This document shows, in pieces, positions 1 to 8,718 of a DNA stretch of 10,205 nt; the stretch's first letter is position 1, and every line of letters begins with the position of its first letter. This DNA comes from Chloroflexota bacterium. GTDB lineage: Bacteria; Chloroflexota; Anaerolineae; UBA4142. The stretch lies in NCBI GenBank assembly GCA_016199405.1, contig JACQGS010000275.1:1-10205 (forward strand). Reading direction: 5' to 3'. The notes beneath the pieces are model-generated. The model had not been told where the DNA came from. It saw only the letters and a program-made list of their open reading frames with translations, and ran no database searches. A program made the position numbers and the translations under genes.

Positions 1-41
1 TGCCTCGTGCGCGTCGGAACGCCCACAAGGGGCTAGGCTGC
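1..41. repeat. Palindromic intergenic repeat, family B, copy 1 (cut by window start)
   Basis: The arms GTGCGCGT (7-14) and ACGCCCAC (19-26) pair with one mismatch, and the following GGGGCTAGGCTGC forms the distal part of a longer stem whose partner lies outside the window. The reverse complement of 6383-6432 aligns with this stretch at about 30 of 35 positions, so the two are inverted copies of one element. It sits directly in front of the HATPase gene. Confidence 0.65.
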
Positions 42-53
42 ATTTTGGTTGCG

Positions 54-470
54 ATGGCAAACAAATTCAAACTCAACATTGATAGCCGCGTCGAGCGGCT
101 GGCAGAAATCGCCGAGTTTGTCGAAGACGCCGCGCAGGCGTGCGGGTTCAGCGCCGACGCGGCTTATGAATTGCAAATGGCGGTGGACGAGGCGTGCGCG
201 AATGTGATCGAGCATGCGTACGCTGGCAAACCCGGCGGCAAGATTGAAATTGCATGCGAAAAACGCGGCGATGAATTTGTCGTCGTGATCAAAGACCACG
301 GCAAGCGCTTCGATCCGCGCCGCGTCGCCCCGCCCAAAACAGATGCGCCGCTTTCCAAGCGCGACGTTGGCGGCTTGGGTATTTTTTTCATGTACAAGCT
401 AATGGACCGCGTCAACTTTGATTTTTCGCGCGGGCAGAATGTGTTGACAATGGTGAAAAAAATTCGATAA
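54..470 (+). CDS. RsbW/SpoIIAB-like serine-kinase anti-sigma factor (HATPase domain)
   Basis: A 138-residue GHKL-type ATPase of the anti-sigma-factor kinase family. These proteins bind either a sigma factor or a STAS antagonist and phosphorylate the antagonist on serine with ATP; they act in the cytoplasm. Visible motifs: N box around E46 to N50 (DEACANVIEHAY), G1 box D81-H-G83 followed by FDP, and G2 box G106-G-L-G109 after a short ATP lid. The length fits a stand-alone RsbW-type domain with no fused sensor. I chose the ATG at 54 because family members usually begin a few residues before the first strand; an in-frame TTG at 45 with AAGGGG at 27-32 is the alternative. A STAS gene follows 62 bp downstream, the expected partner. 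No sigma factor or PP2C phosphatase gene is visible, so the target is unknown. Family assignment is strong; the specific regulon is not inferable. Confidence 0.88.
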   Translation: MANKFKLNIDSRVERLAEIAEFVEDAAQACGFSADAAYELQMAVDEACANVIEHAYAGKPGGKIEIACEKRGDEFVVVIKDHGKRFDPRRVAPPKTDAPLSKRDVGGLGIFFMYKLMDRVNFDFSRGQNVLTMVKKIR

Positions 471-486
471 AACGCGCGACGCACGC

Positions 487-515
487 GTAGAGACGTGTCG
501 CCGACACGTCTCTAC
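487..515. repeat. Palindromic repeat, family A, copy 1
   Basis: Near-perfect palindrome: GTAGAGACGTGT (487-498), loop CGCCG, ACACGTCTCTAC (504-515), a 12-bp stem. It lies between the HATPase and STAS genes. No T-tract follows, so it is not a typical terminator. A second copy is at 844-872. Confidence 0.9.
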
Positions 516-532
516 CCGGATGATTACAACTT

Positions 533-847
533 ATGGACATCACCCTCCTCACGCCGCGCGGACGTCTCGATGCCGCCGGCACGCGTCCGTTTGAAGCGGA
601 AATGAAACAGCATATCGCCGGCGGACGTGTGCGCCTGCTGGTTGATCTTTCTGAGACGACTTACATCAGTTCGAACGGCTTGCGCGTGCTGCTCGCGGCG
701 CTAAAAGAAACGCAAACGCGCGGCGGCGCGCTCGTACTATGCTGCCTCAAGCCGCGCCTCGCGGAAATTTTCGAAATGTCCGGCTTTGACCGTGTGTTTG
801 AAATTTTTTCGACGCGCGTCGCGGCGGAAAAATCGTTTGACGCGTAG
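533..847 (+). CDS. STAS-domain anti-sigma factor antagonist (RsbV/SpoIIAA-like)
   Basis: A 104-residue single STAS domain. Proteins of this family sequester a cognate RsbW-type kinase when unphosphorylated and release it when phosphorylated on a conserved serine. The diagnostic segment is DLSETTYISSNGLRVLL (residues 38-54). Aligned by eye with B. subtilis SpoIIAA (MDSSGL), S47 falls at the phosphorylated serine (Ser58 there), S46 replaces the preceding aspartate, and N48 replaces the following serine. The C-terminal MSGFDRVFEIF matches the family's MSGL..ii end. It lies 62 bp after the HATPase gene, separated by a palindromic repeat. There is no clear Shine-Dalgarno sequence before the ATG. 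The stop codon TAG (845-847) lies inside the next palindromic repeat, so the last residues may have been set by repeat insertion. Pairing with the upstream kinase is inferred from adjacency. Confidence 0.88.
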   Translation: MDITLLTPRGRLDAAGTRPFEAEMKQHIAGGRVRLLVDLSETTYISSNGLRVLLAALKETQTRGGALVLCCLKPRLAEIFEMSGFDRVFEIFSTRVAAEKSFDA

Positions 848-872
848 AGACGGGGCGCCGCCCCGTCTCTAC
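844..872. repeat. Palindromic repeat, family A, copy 2; possible terminator of the STAS gene
   Basis: GTAGAGACGGGG (844-855), loop CGCCG, CCCCGTCTCTAC (861-872). Outer arms and loop are identical to the copy at 487-515; two inner base pairs differ with compensation. It is followed by CCGGTTTTTG, so this copy could end transcription of the STAS gene. The STAS stop codon is inside the left arm. Confidence 0.88.
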
Positions 873-896
873 CGGTTTTTGTTGAATCAATTCCTA

Positions 897-905
897 TGCT
901 ATAAT
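897..905 (+). promoter_or_regulatory. Extended -10 promoter for the M23-gltX-glnS unit
   Basis: The sequence TGCTATAAT is a perfect extended -10 (TGnTATAAT). No good -35 lies 16-18 bp upstream (weak TTTTTG at 876-881), which an extended -10 can tolerate. The expected transcription start is near 911-913, so the GTG at 914 would have almost no leader. Confidence 0.6.
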
Positions 906-913
906 CTTTGCCC

Positions 914-1981
914 GTGACCTTGAATTCCCGCATAACCCAACAAATCTTGATTGCAATTGCGATTGGTCTGGTACTCGCGTGTGTCATCGCCGGCGCCGGC
1001 ATCGTCGCTCAGAATGCTCTGCGCATCGCGTCCGCTCCCACATTGACGCCGACGCCCAAACCCACTGCTTCCCGCACCGCGACGCGCGCGGCGACCTCAA
1101 TCCCGACGACAACGTTCACGCCGGCGATCACTCAAACTCCAACGGCTTCTCCAACCCCCGCGCCAACGCTGGGTCCCACGCGCACACCCAAGCCGGCAGT
1201 TCAGCACCTCTTCATCGATCGCCCGGTCGCCATCGCGGCGATCGGCAATTCGCCCTCGCGAAATTATTTATTCGGCACGACGCGCAGCGGCGAATTGGAT
1301 GTGCATCACGGCGAAGAATTTGAAAACGCAACCGGCACGCCGGTTTTCTCAGTCGCCGATGGCACGGTCGTTGTTGCCGGCAATGATGAACAGCCATTGT
1401 GCGGAGATAACTCGCGCAGTCCGTGTGGACGCAACCTTCAGCCCGACGGTTTCTATGGCAACCTGATCGTGATTCAACTTGCCAGAACGTATCGGAACCA
1501 ACGGATCTTTGCGCTGTACGGACACTTGAACGCGATAGATGTGACGGTCGGGCGTAATTTGATTGTCGGCGACGTGCTCGGTGAAATCGGGCAAACCGGC
1601 ATCGCGCTGGGTCCGCATGTTCATTTCGAAGTCCGCGTCGGCGTGAACGATTACGCGCACACGCGCAATCCAATCCTCTGGATGATCCCGCTCGCCGGAC
1701 GCGGCGCGCTCGCCGGGCGTTACGCCGACGCGAAAAACGTTCTGGTGCAAGGCGCGCCGATCAAGATTTATCGCGACGACGGAACCTACGTCGGCGAAAC
1801 CGAAACGTACAGCCGCGATAAATTTGCGGCGGTCGTTTCCGATGATGAGATGGGCGAAAATTTTGCCTTTCCGGATTTGCCGGCGGGCGATTACGTAATC
1901 AAAGTGGACGGCACACAATTCGCCGCGAAAGCCACCATCGAAGAAGGCAAGTTGACGTTTGTGGATTTGGGGGGCATGTGA
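914..1981 (+). CDS. Membrane-anchored M23-family peptidase-like protein with Thr/Pro linker
   Basis: A 355-residue envelope protein. Residues about 11-33 are one hydrophobic segment (signal anchor), 41-95 a Thr/Pro-rich linker, about 120-245 an M23 (LytM/NlpD-type) domain, and about 270-355 a small beta-rich domain like those in carboxypeptidase-regulatory-type sandwiches. M23 enzymes are zinc endopeptidases that cut peptidoglycan cross-bridges. Visible motifs: H131-H-G-E-E135 (normally HxGxD), Y-G-H204-L, and G-P-H235-V-H237-F-E. The zinc-ligand aspartate is therefore replaced by glutamate while the three other expected histidines remain; activity is plausible but uncertain. An insertion carries C163 and C171, possibly a disulfide. 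I chose the GTG at 914; TTG at 908 is the alternative. No Shine-Dalgarno sequence is seen, and the extended -10 box ends 8 bp upstream. The TGA overlaps the gltX ATG, suggesting translational coupling. Confidence 0.85.
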   Translation: MTLNSRITQQILIAIAIGLVLACVIAGAGIVAQNALRIASAPTLTPTPKPTASRTATRAATSIPTTTFTPAITQTPTASPTPAPTLGPTRTPKPAVQHLFIDRPVAIAAIGNSPSRNYLFGTTRSGELDVHHGEEFENATGTPVFSVADGTVVVAGNDEQPLCGDNSRSPCGRNLQPDGFYGNLIVIQLARTYRNQRIFALYGHLNAIDVTVGRNLIVGDVLGEIGQTGIALGPHVHFEVRVGVNDYAHTRNPILWMIPLAGRGALAGRYADAKNVLVQGAPIKIYRDDGTYVGETETYSRDKFAAVVSDDEMGENFAFPDLPAGDYVIKVDGTQFAAKATIEEGKLTFVDLGGM

Positions 1982-3462
1982 TGAGTGAGGTGCGCGTGCG
2001 TTTCGCGCCGAGTCCCACCGGCGCGCCGCACGTCGGCAATGTGCGCACCGCGCTCTTTCAGTGGCTGTGGGCGCGGCACTCCGGCGGCAAATTTATTTTG
2101 CGCATCGAAGACACCGATCAAGCGCGCGAGGTCGAGAATGGCTTGGAACTCATTCTCGATTCGTTGCGCTTTCTCGGATTGGATTGGGACGAGGGACCGG
2201 ATGTCGGCGGGGCGTACGGACCGTATCGGCAATCCGATCGTTTGGAAATTTACGCGGAGCACGCGCGGCAGCTGATCGATAAAGGCGCGGCGTATTATTG
2301 CTACTGCACCGCGGAACGTTTGGAACTGATGCGCAAGCATCAGCAGGCGCGGCAAGAGCCAACGCGCTACGACCGCCGCTGCCGCTTTTTTTCCGATGCC
2401 GAGCGCGCCGCGCACGAAAATGCTGGCGAGCCGAAAGTCGTCCGCCTCGCTGTTCCGCTCGACGGCAAAACGACGCTCCACGATTTCATTCACGGCGATC
2501 TCACTATCGCGAATAAAGACGTCGACGATCAGGTGCTGTTGAAATCGGACGGCTTTCCGACGTATCATCTCGCGGTCGTCGTGGACGATCATCTGATGAA
2601 AATTTCGCACGTGATGCGCGGCGATGATTGGGTGCCGTCGTTTCCGAAACACGTGTTGTTGTATCAGGCGTTTGGCTGGGAAATTCCGCCGCACGGTCAC
2701 GTCCCGAACGTTTTGGGCGCGGACAAAAAAAAGTTGAGCAAGCGGCACGGCGCGGAGAGCGTTACGCAATTCCGCGACGATGGCTATTTGCCGGAAGCCA
2801 TGCTGAATTTTCTCGCGCGGCTGGGTTGGTCGTATGACGACAAGTCGGAAATTTTTTCGCGCGACGAACTGATCAAGCTCTTCACGCTGGACAAGATCGA
2901 GCACGCGCCCGGCACGTTTGATCATTCCAAGTTGGAATGGATGAATGGCTTTTACATTCGCCAATTGCCCGACGACGACTTGGTGAATCGCGTCATGCCC
3001 TTCTTGGAACGCGCGCATCTCAAGGTTGATCGGGCGACGTTGCTTTCGTTTGCGCCGTTGCTCAAAGAGCGGATCAAAAAGCTCGATGAAGCGGCGGCGA
3101 TGGTTGATTTTCTCTTCGCGGACGAACTCGAGTACGATCCGCAGTTGTTGATCGGCAAGGGGATGGATGGAACGTCCCCGCTGAAGAGCGCGGGATCTTC
3201 GACCGCACGGGCGGCATTGCGCGCCGCGCAGAGCGTGCTCGAAAAGTATTCCGCGTTCGACGACGAAGAGAAAATCGAAGCCGAGTTGCGCGCGGCGTCC
3301 GACCATATCGGAATGAAATACGCGCAGTTCTTTGGCGCGTTGCGCGTGGCGGTCACCGGCAAGACGGTTTCGCCGCCGTTGATGGGGAGCATGCGCGTGC
3401 TCGGGCGCGCGAAGACGCTGCACCGCATCGAGCGCGCGGTCGCGGCGTTGGGGAATGGTTAG
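1981..3462 (+). CDS. gltX: Glutamyl-tRNA synthetase
   Basis: Class I aminoacyl-tRNA synthetase of 493 residues, a usual length for bacterial GluRS. It attaches glutamate to tRNA-Glu in the cytoplasm with ATP. The N-terminal FAPSPTGAPHVGN carries the HIGH-type motif (HVGN, 17-20). RIEDTD follows at 41-46, and the KMSKS-type motif is KLSKR at 251-255. A zinc-site pattern like that of E. coli GluRS is present: C107-Y-C109, then Y130 and C134. The C-terminal helical region recognises the anticodon. The ATG at 1981 overlaps the stop of the M23 gene (TGATG) and is preceded by a G-run at 1969-1974 that can act as Shine-Dalgarno sequence; an in-frame GTG at 1978 is also possible. glnS follows after 6 bp. 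Whether the enzyme is discriminating cannot be read from the motifs, but the neighbouring GlnRS makes a non-discriminating role unnecessary. Confidence 0.96.
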   Translation: MSEVRVRFAPSPTGAPHVGNVRTALFQWLWARHSGGKFILRIEDTDQAREVENGLELILDSLRFLGLDWDEGPDVGGAYGPYRQSDRLEIYAEHARQLIDKGAAYYCYCTAERLELMRKHQQARQEPTRYDRRCRFFSDAERAAHENAGEPKVVRLAVPLDGKTTLHDFIHGDLTIANKDVDDQVLLKSDGFPTYHLAVVVDDHLMKISHVMRGDDWVPSFPKHVLLYQAFGWEIPPHGHVPNVLGADKKKLSKRHGAESVTQFRDDGYLPEAMLNFLARLGWSYDDKSEIFSRDELIKLFTLDKIEHAPGTFDHSKLEWMNGFYIRQLPDDDLVNRVMPFLERAHLKVDRATLLSFAPLLKERIKKLDEAAAMVDFLFADELEYDPQLLIGKGMDGTSPLKSAGSSTARAALRAAQSVLEKYSAFDDEEKIEAELRAASDHIGMKYAQFFGALRVAVTGKTVSPPLMGSMRVLGRAKTLHRIERAVAALGNG

Positions 3463-3468
3463 ACATTC

Positions 3469-5139
<1,671 letters not shown>

Positions 5140-5147
5140 CCGCAGTC

Positions 5148-5303
5148 TGTCATTGCGAGGCGGTTTTTGCCGAAGCAATCCCCGAGCTCCAAGAGGACTT
5201 TGGAGATTGCTTCGCACACTTGCCTTGGCGGGAACGCACACTTGCACCGCACTGCGTGCTGTGCAGTGCAGGTGAGTGCCAGGGAAGTGCGCTCGCAATG
5301 ACA
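5148..5303. repeat. MITE-like palindromic repeat with 12-bp terminal inverted repeats
   Basis: The ends TGTCATTGCGAG (5148-5159) and CTCGCAATGACA (5292-5303) are perfect inverted repeats. Inside are GAAGCAATC (5172-5180) against GATTGCTTC (5205-5213) with a nested CTCCAA/TTGGAG stem, and GCACTGC/GCAGTGC as a second arm. An imperfect stem CACTTGCC.../...GGGAAGTG closes that arm. The predicted fold is a multi-branched cruciform. The TGTCATTGCGAG...GAAGCAATC motif recurs in many bacterial genomes from my own recollection. It starts 9 bp after the glnS stop. No ORF for a transposase is inside and I see no clear target-site duplication. Confidence 0.85.
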
Positions 5304-5391
5304 TAGGGTTGCACGGTTGGATTTTTTATCTGTACTTCATTTGCATCTAATCTAATCCGGCTAGTGTTGATTGCGTTCAACGTAGCCGCGC

Positions 5392-5428
5392 TGGGTGAGC
5401 ACGGGCAGCACGGCTGCCCTCCCACCCA
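5392..5428 (+). repeat. Hairpin in the leader of the Gld-type ABC operon
   Basis: GGGCAGC (5403-5409), loop ACG, GCTGCCC (5413-5419), extended by an outer TGGGTG (5392-5397) against CACCCA (5423-5428) across a small asymmetric bulge. No T-tract follows, so it is not a typical terminator. It ends 8 bp before the AGGAGA Shine-Dalgarno sequence (5437-5442). It may be another dispersed repeat or a structured leader element. The rest of 5304-5391 shows no gene and no convincing promoter. Confidence 0.6.
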
Positions 5429-5446
5429 ATCAAATCAGGAGAACTC

Positions 5447-6391
5447 ATGTCCACTGACCAACCGATGATCCAAGTGGATCATCTCTCCAAAACTTACGGC
5501 ACGTATGAAGCGCTGCGCGATATTTCGTTTCAAGTGAAACGCGGCGAAGTCTTGGGCTTTCTCGGTCCCAACGGCGCCGGCAAAACCACGACAATGCGAA
5601 TTCTCACCGGCTTTTTGCCGCCGAGCCGCGGCAACGCGCGCGTTGCCGGCTATGATGTTTTTGGCGATTCGCTCGCGGCGCGCAAGCACATCGGCTATTT
5701 GCCGGAAACCGTGCCGCTCTACACCGAAATGACCGTGTACGATTATCTCGATTTTTGCGCGCGCTTGCGCGGCGTCGTGGATCGCTTTGAGGCAATCGAA
5801 CGCGTGATGGACATGACGAATATCGGCGAGCGCGCGGACACAATCATCGGCAAACTTTCGAAAGGGTTTCGCCAACGCGTCGGCATCGCGCAAGCGCTGG
5901 TGCACAATCCGGATTTGCTCATCCTCGATGAGCCGACGATTGGTCTCGACCCCGCGCAGATCATCGAAGTCCGCAAGATGATCAAAGAGTTGGGCAAGGA
6001 GCACACGATCATTCTCAGCACACACATTTTGCCGGAAGTGAGTCAGACCTGCACGCGCGTGCTGATCATCAATCGCGGCGGCATCGTCGCGGAAGATTCG
6101 CCGGAACGCCTCGCCGCGCGCGTGCGCGGCGCGGAGCATGTGCATTTGCAAGTCGCCAACGCCGCGCCGGAAATTGCGACCGAACTGGAAAAGATCAAGG
6201 GTGTGTTGGGCGCGCAGAAAAAGGACGAAGGCGTGTACGAAATCGAAACGACGCTCGGCGCGGATCGCCGCGTGGAAATTGCCGCGCTGGCGGTGCAACG
6301 GGGCTGGGGCGTGTTGGAATTGCGACCGGTCGGGCTATCGTTGGAAGAAGTATTCTTGAAACTAACGACTACCGAGGAAAACGTAGCGTAG
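5447..6391 (+). CDS. GldA-like ABC transporter ATP-binding protein
   Basis: A 314-residue ABC ATPase of the ABC-2/NatA-GldA class that should drive the permease encoded next. Seen: Walker A GPNGAGKTT (40-48), Q-loop region IGYLPE with E87 in place of the usual glutamine (common in this class), signature LSKGF (137-141) followed by RQRVGIAQAL, Walker B LLILDEP (157-163), and switch histidine H193 in STHIL. A C-terminal extension of about 100 residues with GLSLEEVFLKLT resembles the end of GldA/DrrA-type ATPases. The ATG has a strong Shine-Dalgarno AGGAGA at 5437-5442. The last two codons and the stop lie in the left arm of a palindromic repeat (6383-6432). GldA is the Bacteroidetes gliding name; homologues are widespread in non-gliding bacteria, so function here should not be read as gliding. 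Confidence 0.93.
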   Translation: MSTDQPMIQVDHLSKTYGTYEALRDISFQVKRGEVLGFLGPNGAGKTTTMRILTGFLPPSRGNARVAGYDVFGDSLAARKHIGYLPETVPLYTEMTVYDYLDFCARLRGVVDRFEAIERVMDMTNIGERADTIIGKLSKGFRQRVGIAQALVHNPDLLILDEPTIGLDPAQIIEVRKMIKELGKEHTIILSTHILPEVSQTCTRVLIINRGGIVAEDSPERLAARVRGAEHVHLQVANAAPEIATELEKIKGVLGAQKKDEGVYEIETTLGADRRVEIAALAVQRGWGVLELRPVGLSLEEVFLKLTTTEENVA

Positions 6392-6432
6392 CCCCTCGTG
6401 GGCGTGCAGACGCGCACAAAGCGCTATGCTAC
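6383..6432. repeat. Palindromic intergenic repeat, family B, copy 2
   Basis: Outer arms GTAGCGTAGC (6383-6392) and GCTATGCTAC (6423-6432) pair with one mismatch. Inner arms GTGGGCGT (6399-6406) and ACGCGCAC (6410-6417) also pair with one mismatch around the loop GCAG. It is an inverted copy of the element at 1-41. It lies inside the Gld-type operon between ATPase and permease genes and contains the ATPase stop codon. Confidence 0.8.
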
Positions 6433-6450
6433 ACAATGGGGGATTCATAT

Positions 6451-7167
6451 ATGAGAAACGTTTGGACGATTGCTTCGCGCGAGTTGCGCGCGTTTGTGGT
6501 CTCGCCAGTGCCGTATGTGGTGAGCGCGTTGTTCCTCATCATCATGGGCTATCTGTTTGCGCTCATTCTCATCACGTCGCAAGAAGCCTCGATGCGCCCG
6601 GCGTTTAGCAATATGATGTTCGTGCTGTTGCTGCTCGCGCCGGCGCTGACGATGCGCTTGCTGGCGGAAGAACATCGGATGGGCACGATTGAACTTTTGC
6701 TGACGTCGCCAGTGCGCGATTGGCAAGTGGTGGTCGGAAAATTCTTGGGCAGTCTGATCACCTTTGCCTTGCTGATTCTGGGACCGACGCTCTATTACCC
6801 GCTCTTGATGAAATTTTTGGGCAACCCGGATACGATGCCCATTGTGACCGGCTATATCGGCATGTTGTTGTTCGGCAGCACGTTTCTAGCAATTGGCATC
6901 TTGACCTCGTCGCTGACGCAGAATCAGGTGATCGCGTACTTTGCCGGCTTTGTTCTCTTGCTCTTGTTGTTCATCGCCGAACCGGCAACGAGTATTTCCG
7001 GGCAGGGACCGCTCGGCACGGTTCTCAGTTACATCGGAATTCAAAAACATTACGACGCATTTTTTAGCGGGGTCATTGACACGATTGATGTGGTGTATGG
7101 CTTGAGCGTCATTGCGGTCTCGCTGATCTTGGCGACATTGGTGATGCAAGCCCGGAGGTGGCGATAA
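6451..7167 (+). CDS. GldF-like ABC-2 transporter permease
   Basis: A 238-residue polytopic membrane protein with six likely transmembrane segments: about 21-42, 54-72, 96-119, 131-154, 159-176 and 214-232. The segment EEHRMGTIELLLTSPV (73-88) is typical of GldF/NosY-type permeases. It should form the membrane channel for the ATPase encoded upstream. I chose ATG 6451 (MRNVWTIASREL), which matches the family's usual beginning and has GGGGGA at 6438-6443 at a good distance; the upstream in-frame ATG at 6436 has no such site and abuts the repeat. Its TAA overlaps the ATG of the next gene (TAATG), indicating translational coupling. The substrate is unknown. Confidence 0.92.
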   Translation: MRNVWTIASRELRAFVVSPVPYVVSALFLIIMGYLFALILITSQEASMRPAFSNMMFVLLLLAPALTMRLLAEEHRMGTIELLLTSPVRDWQVVVGKFLGSLITFALLILGPTLYYPLLMKFLGNPDTMPIVTGYIGMLLFGSTFLAIGILTSSLTQNQVIAYFAGFVLLLLLFIAEPATSISGQGPLGTVLSYIGIQKHYDAFFSGVIDTIDVVYGLSVIAVSLILATLVMQARRWR

Positions 7168-8717
7168 TGCGCGCGCGTTTACAAAAGAACGCCGAATTGT
7201 ACGGCGGAATTGGGTTGGCTCTCTGGGCAGTGGCGCTAATCTTTTTCCTGATTGGCGGGCAAGCCTCGGAACGCTTGGGCGGCATTTTCCTGCTCGGCGT
7301 CGTGTTTCTCGCGTTGTACGTCTACGCGCGGCCCACCCAAGTGGAAGCCGCGATGACCGGGCGCGCGATGCGCTATGGATCGAACGCGACGATCACGGCG
7401 CTCGGCTTGATCGGGATCATCGCGCTTGTGAACATTTTGTCGGCGCGCTATCACTATCGGCAAGATTTTACGGCGGATCAAGCGTTCACGCTTTCGCAAA
7501 AAACGACTCAAGTGTTGCAAGATTTGAAACAGCCGGTGCAAGTGACGGCATTTTATGCGCGCAGCGATGCGGGCGCGCGCGGCACGGCTGAAGACCGCCT
7601 GAAATTGTACGCGAACGTTTCCGACAAGTTCACCTATCGCGTTATCGATCCAGACGAGGATCCGGTGATCGCGCGCGATTACAAAGCGTTTGATCAAATG
7701 ATGGTCTTCGAGCGCGGGACGCGGCGCGAAAATGTTTTCGGCACCGACGAACAGAGTTTTACGAATGCGCTCGTCAAGGTCTCGCAAGACACCCAGCCGG
7801 CAATTTACTTTACCACCGGTCATGGCGAACACAGCCCGAACGATAATAGCGAAATTGGCTACGGGCTGATCAAGACTTCGATGGAGACGAATAACTACAA
7901 AGTGGATTTGCTCGATCTCCGCACGGTCACGGAGACGATGCCTTCGGATCTGTCGGCGTTGGTGATTGCCGGACCGACGCGCAAGTTTGATGCGGCAGAA
8001 ATCACCGTCGTCAAGAATTATTTAAGCAAGAGTGGCCGCGTGATGATCTTGCTGGATCCGCAAATCGAAACCGGCTTGGATGATCTGCTCAAGGAATGGG
8101 GCGTGCAAGTTCGCAACGATATCGTGATCGATCAGCGGTATAGCTTTTTCGGGCGCGTCCAAGTGCCGGTCGTGATTCAATACAAATCGCATACTGTTAC
8201 GAAAGACCTTGCCGGCGTCACGTTGGTTTTGCCCGGCACGCGCTCGCTCGCCGCCGTGAGCACCCCGCCCACCGGCAAAACCGTTTCGGCGCTATTTGAA
8301 TCCTCGGATCAAAGTTGGGGCGAGACCGATTTCGCGGCATTGCGGAATCAACAATTTGCGTATGATGCCAATCGCGACGTCAAGGGTCCGGTGGATATGG
8401 CGTACGCCGTCGAAGCGGTTGGCGTCGACACCCCGGCGCGCATGATCGTCATGGGCAATTCACTTTTTGTCACGAATGGAACGTTCAACACGTTGATCAA
8501 CGTCGGCGCGGGATCTGGCAATGAAATCGTTTTCTCGGACGCGGTGCATTGGCTCGCGGGGCAAGAAACGCTGATCGCGATTCCGCCGAAGCAGAGCGAT
8601 CGCCGCACGGTTCTGTTGACCGGCGAGCAATCCAATTTTGTTTTCTGGTCGAGCTTTGCGTTCTTGCCGGGGCTTTTGCTCGTGATCGGCGGAATCGTAT
8701 GGTGGAGGAGACGCTGA
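7167..8717 (+). CDS. GldG-like ABC transporter auxiliary membrane protein
   Basis: A 516-residue protein of the GldG/ABC-type uncharacterised auxiliary family. There are three N-terminal membrane segments (about 12-30, 38-53, 73-91), a large extracytoplasmic domain (about 95-490) and one C-terminal membrane segment (about 491-513) ending in WWRRR. Family-typical motifs: DFTADQAFTLSQKTTQVLQDL (100-120 region) and YFTTGHGEHS (about 214-223). The domain has a GATase-like fold in known relatives; no catalytic role is established. The ATG at 7167 overlaps the permease stop and has GGAGG at 7154-7158, which favours it over the GTG at 7158. It probably works with the upstream ATPase and permease and the downstream DUF4340 protein in one membrane complex. 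Confidence 0.92.
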   Translation: MRARLQKNAELYGGIGLALWAVALIFFLIGGQASERLGGIFLLGVVFLALYVYARPTQVEAAMTGRAMRYGSNATITALGLIGIIALVNILSARYHYRQDFTADQAFTLSQKTTQVLQDLKQPVQVTAFYARSDAGARGTAEDRLKLYANVSDKFTYRVIDPDEDPVIARDYKAFDQMMVFERGTRRENVFGTDEQSFTNALVKVSQDTQPAIYFTTGHGEHSPNDNSEIGYGLIKTSMETNNYKVDLLDLRTVTETMPSDLSALVIAGPTRKFDAAEITVVKNYLSKSGRVMILLDPQIETGLDDLLKEWGVQVRNDIVIDQRYSFFGRVQVPVVIQYKSHTVTKDLAGVTLVLPGTRSLAAVSTPPTGKTVSALFESSDQSWGETDFAALRNQQFAYDANRDVKGPVDMAYAVEAVGVDTPARMIVMGNSLFVTNGTFNTLINVGAGSGNEIVFSDAVHWLAGQETLIAIPPKQSDRRTVLLTGEQSNFVFWSSFAFLPGLLLVIGGIVWWRRR

Positions 8718-8718
8718 C

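Noticed and set aside
1020..1200. Repetitive DNA in the M23 gene that could look like a tandem or CRISPR-like array
   Set aside because: It is the irregular codon run for a Thr/Pro linker, with no constant repeat and spacer lengths.
5304..5446. T-box or other aminoacyl-tRNA-type leader, or a sigma70 promoter before the ABC operon
   Set aside because: I found no T-box-like conserved sequence and no -35/-10 pair with acceptable spacing; only a hairpin and a Shine-Dalgarno sequence are supportable.
5435..6298. A 287-codon open frame on the minus strand opposite the ABC ATPase
   Set aside because: The plus strand carries all ABC motifs; the antisense product is His/Arg-rich without motifs.
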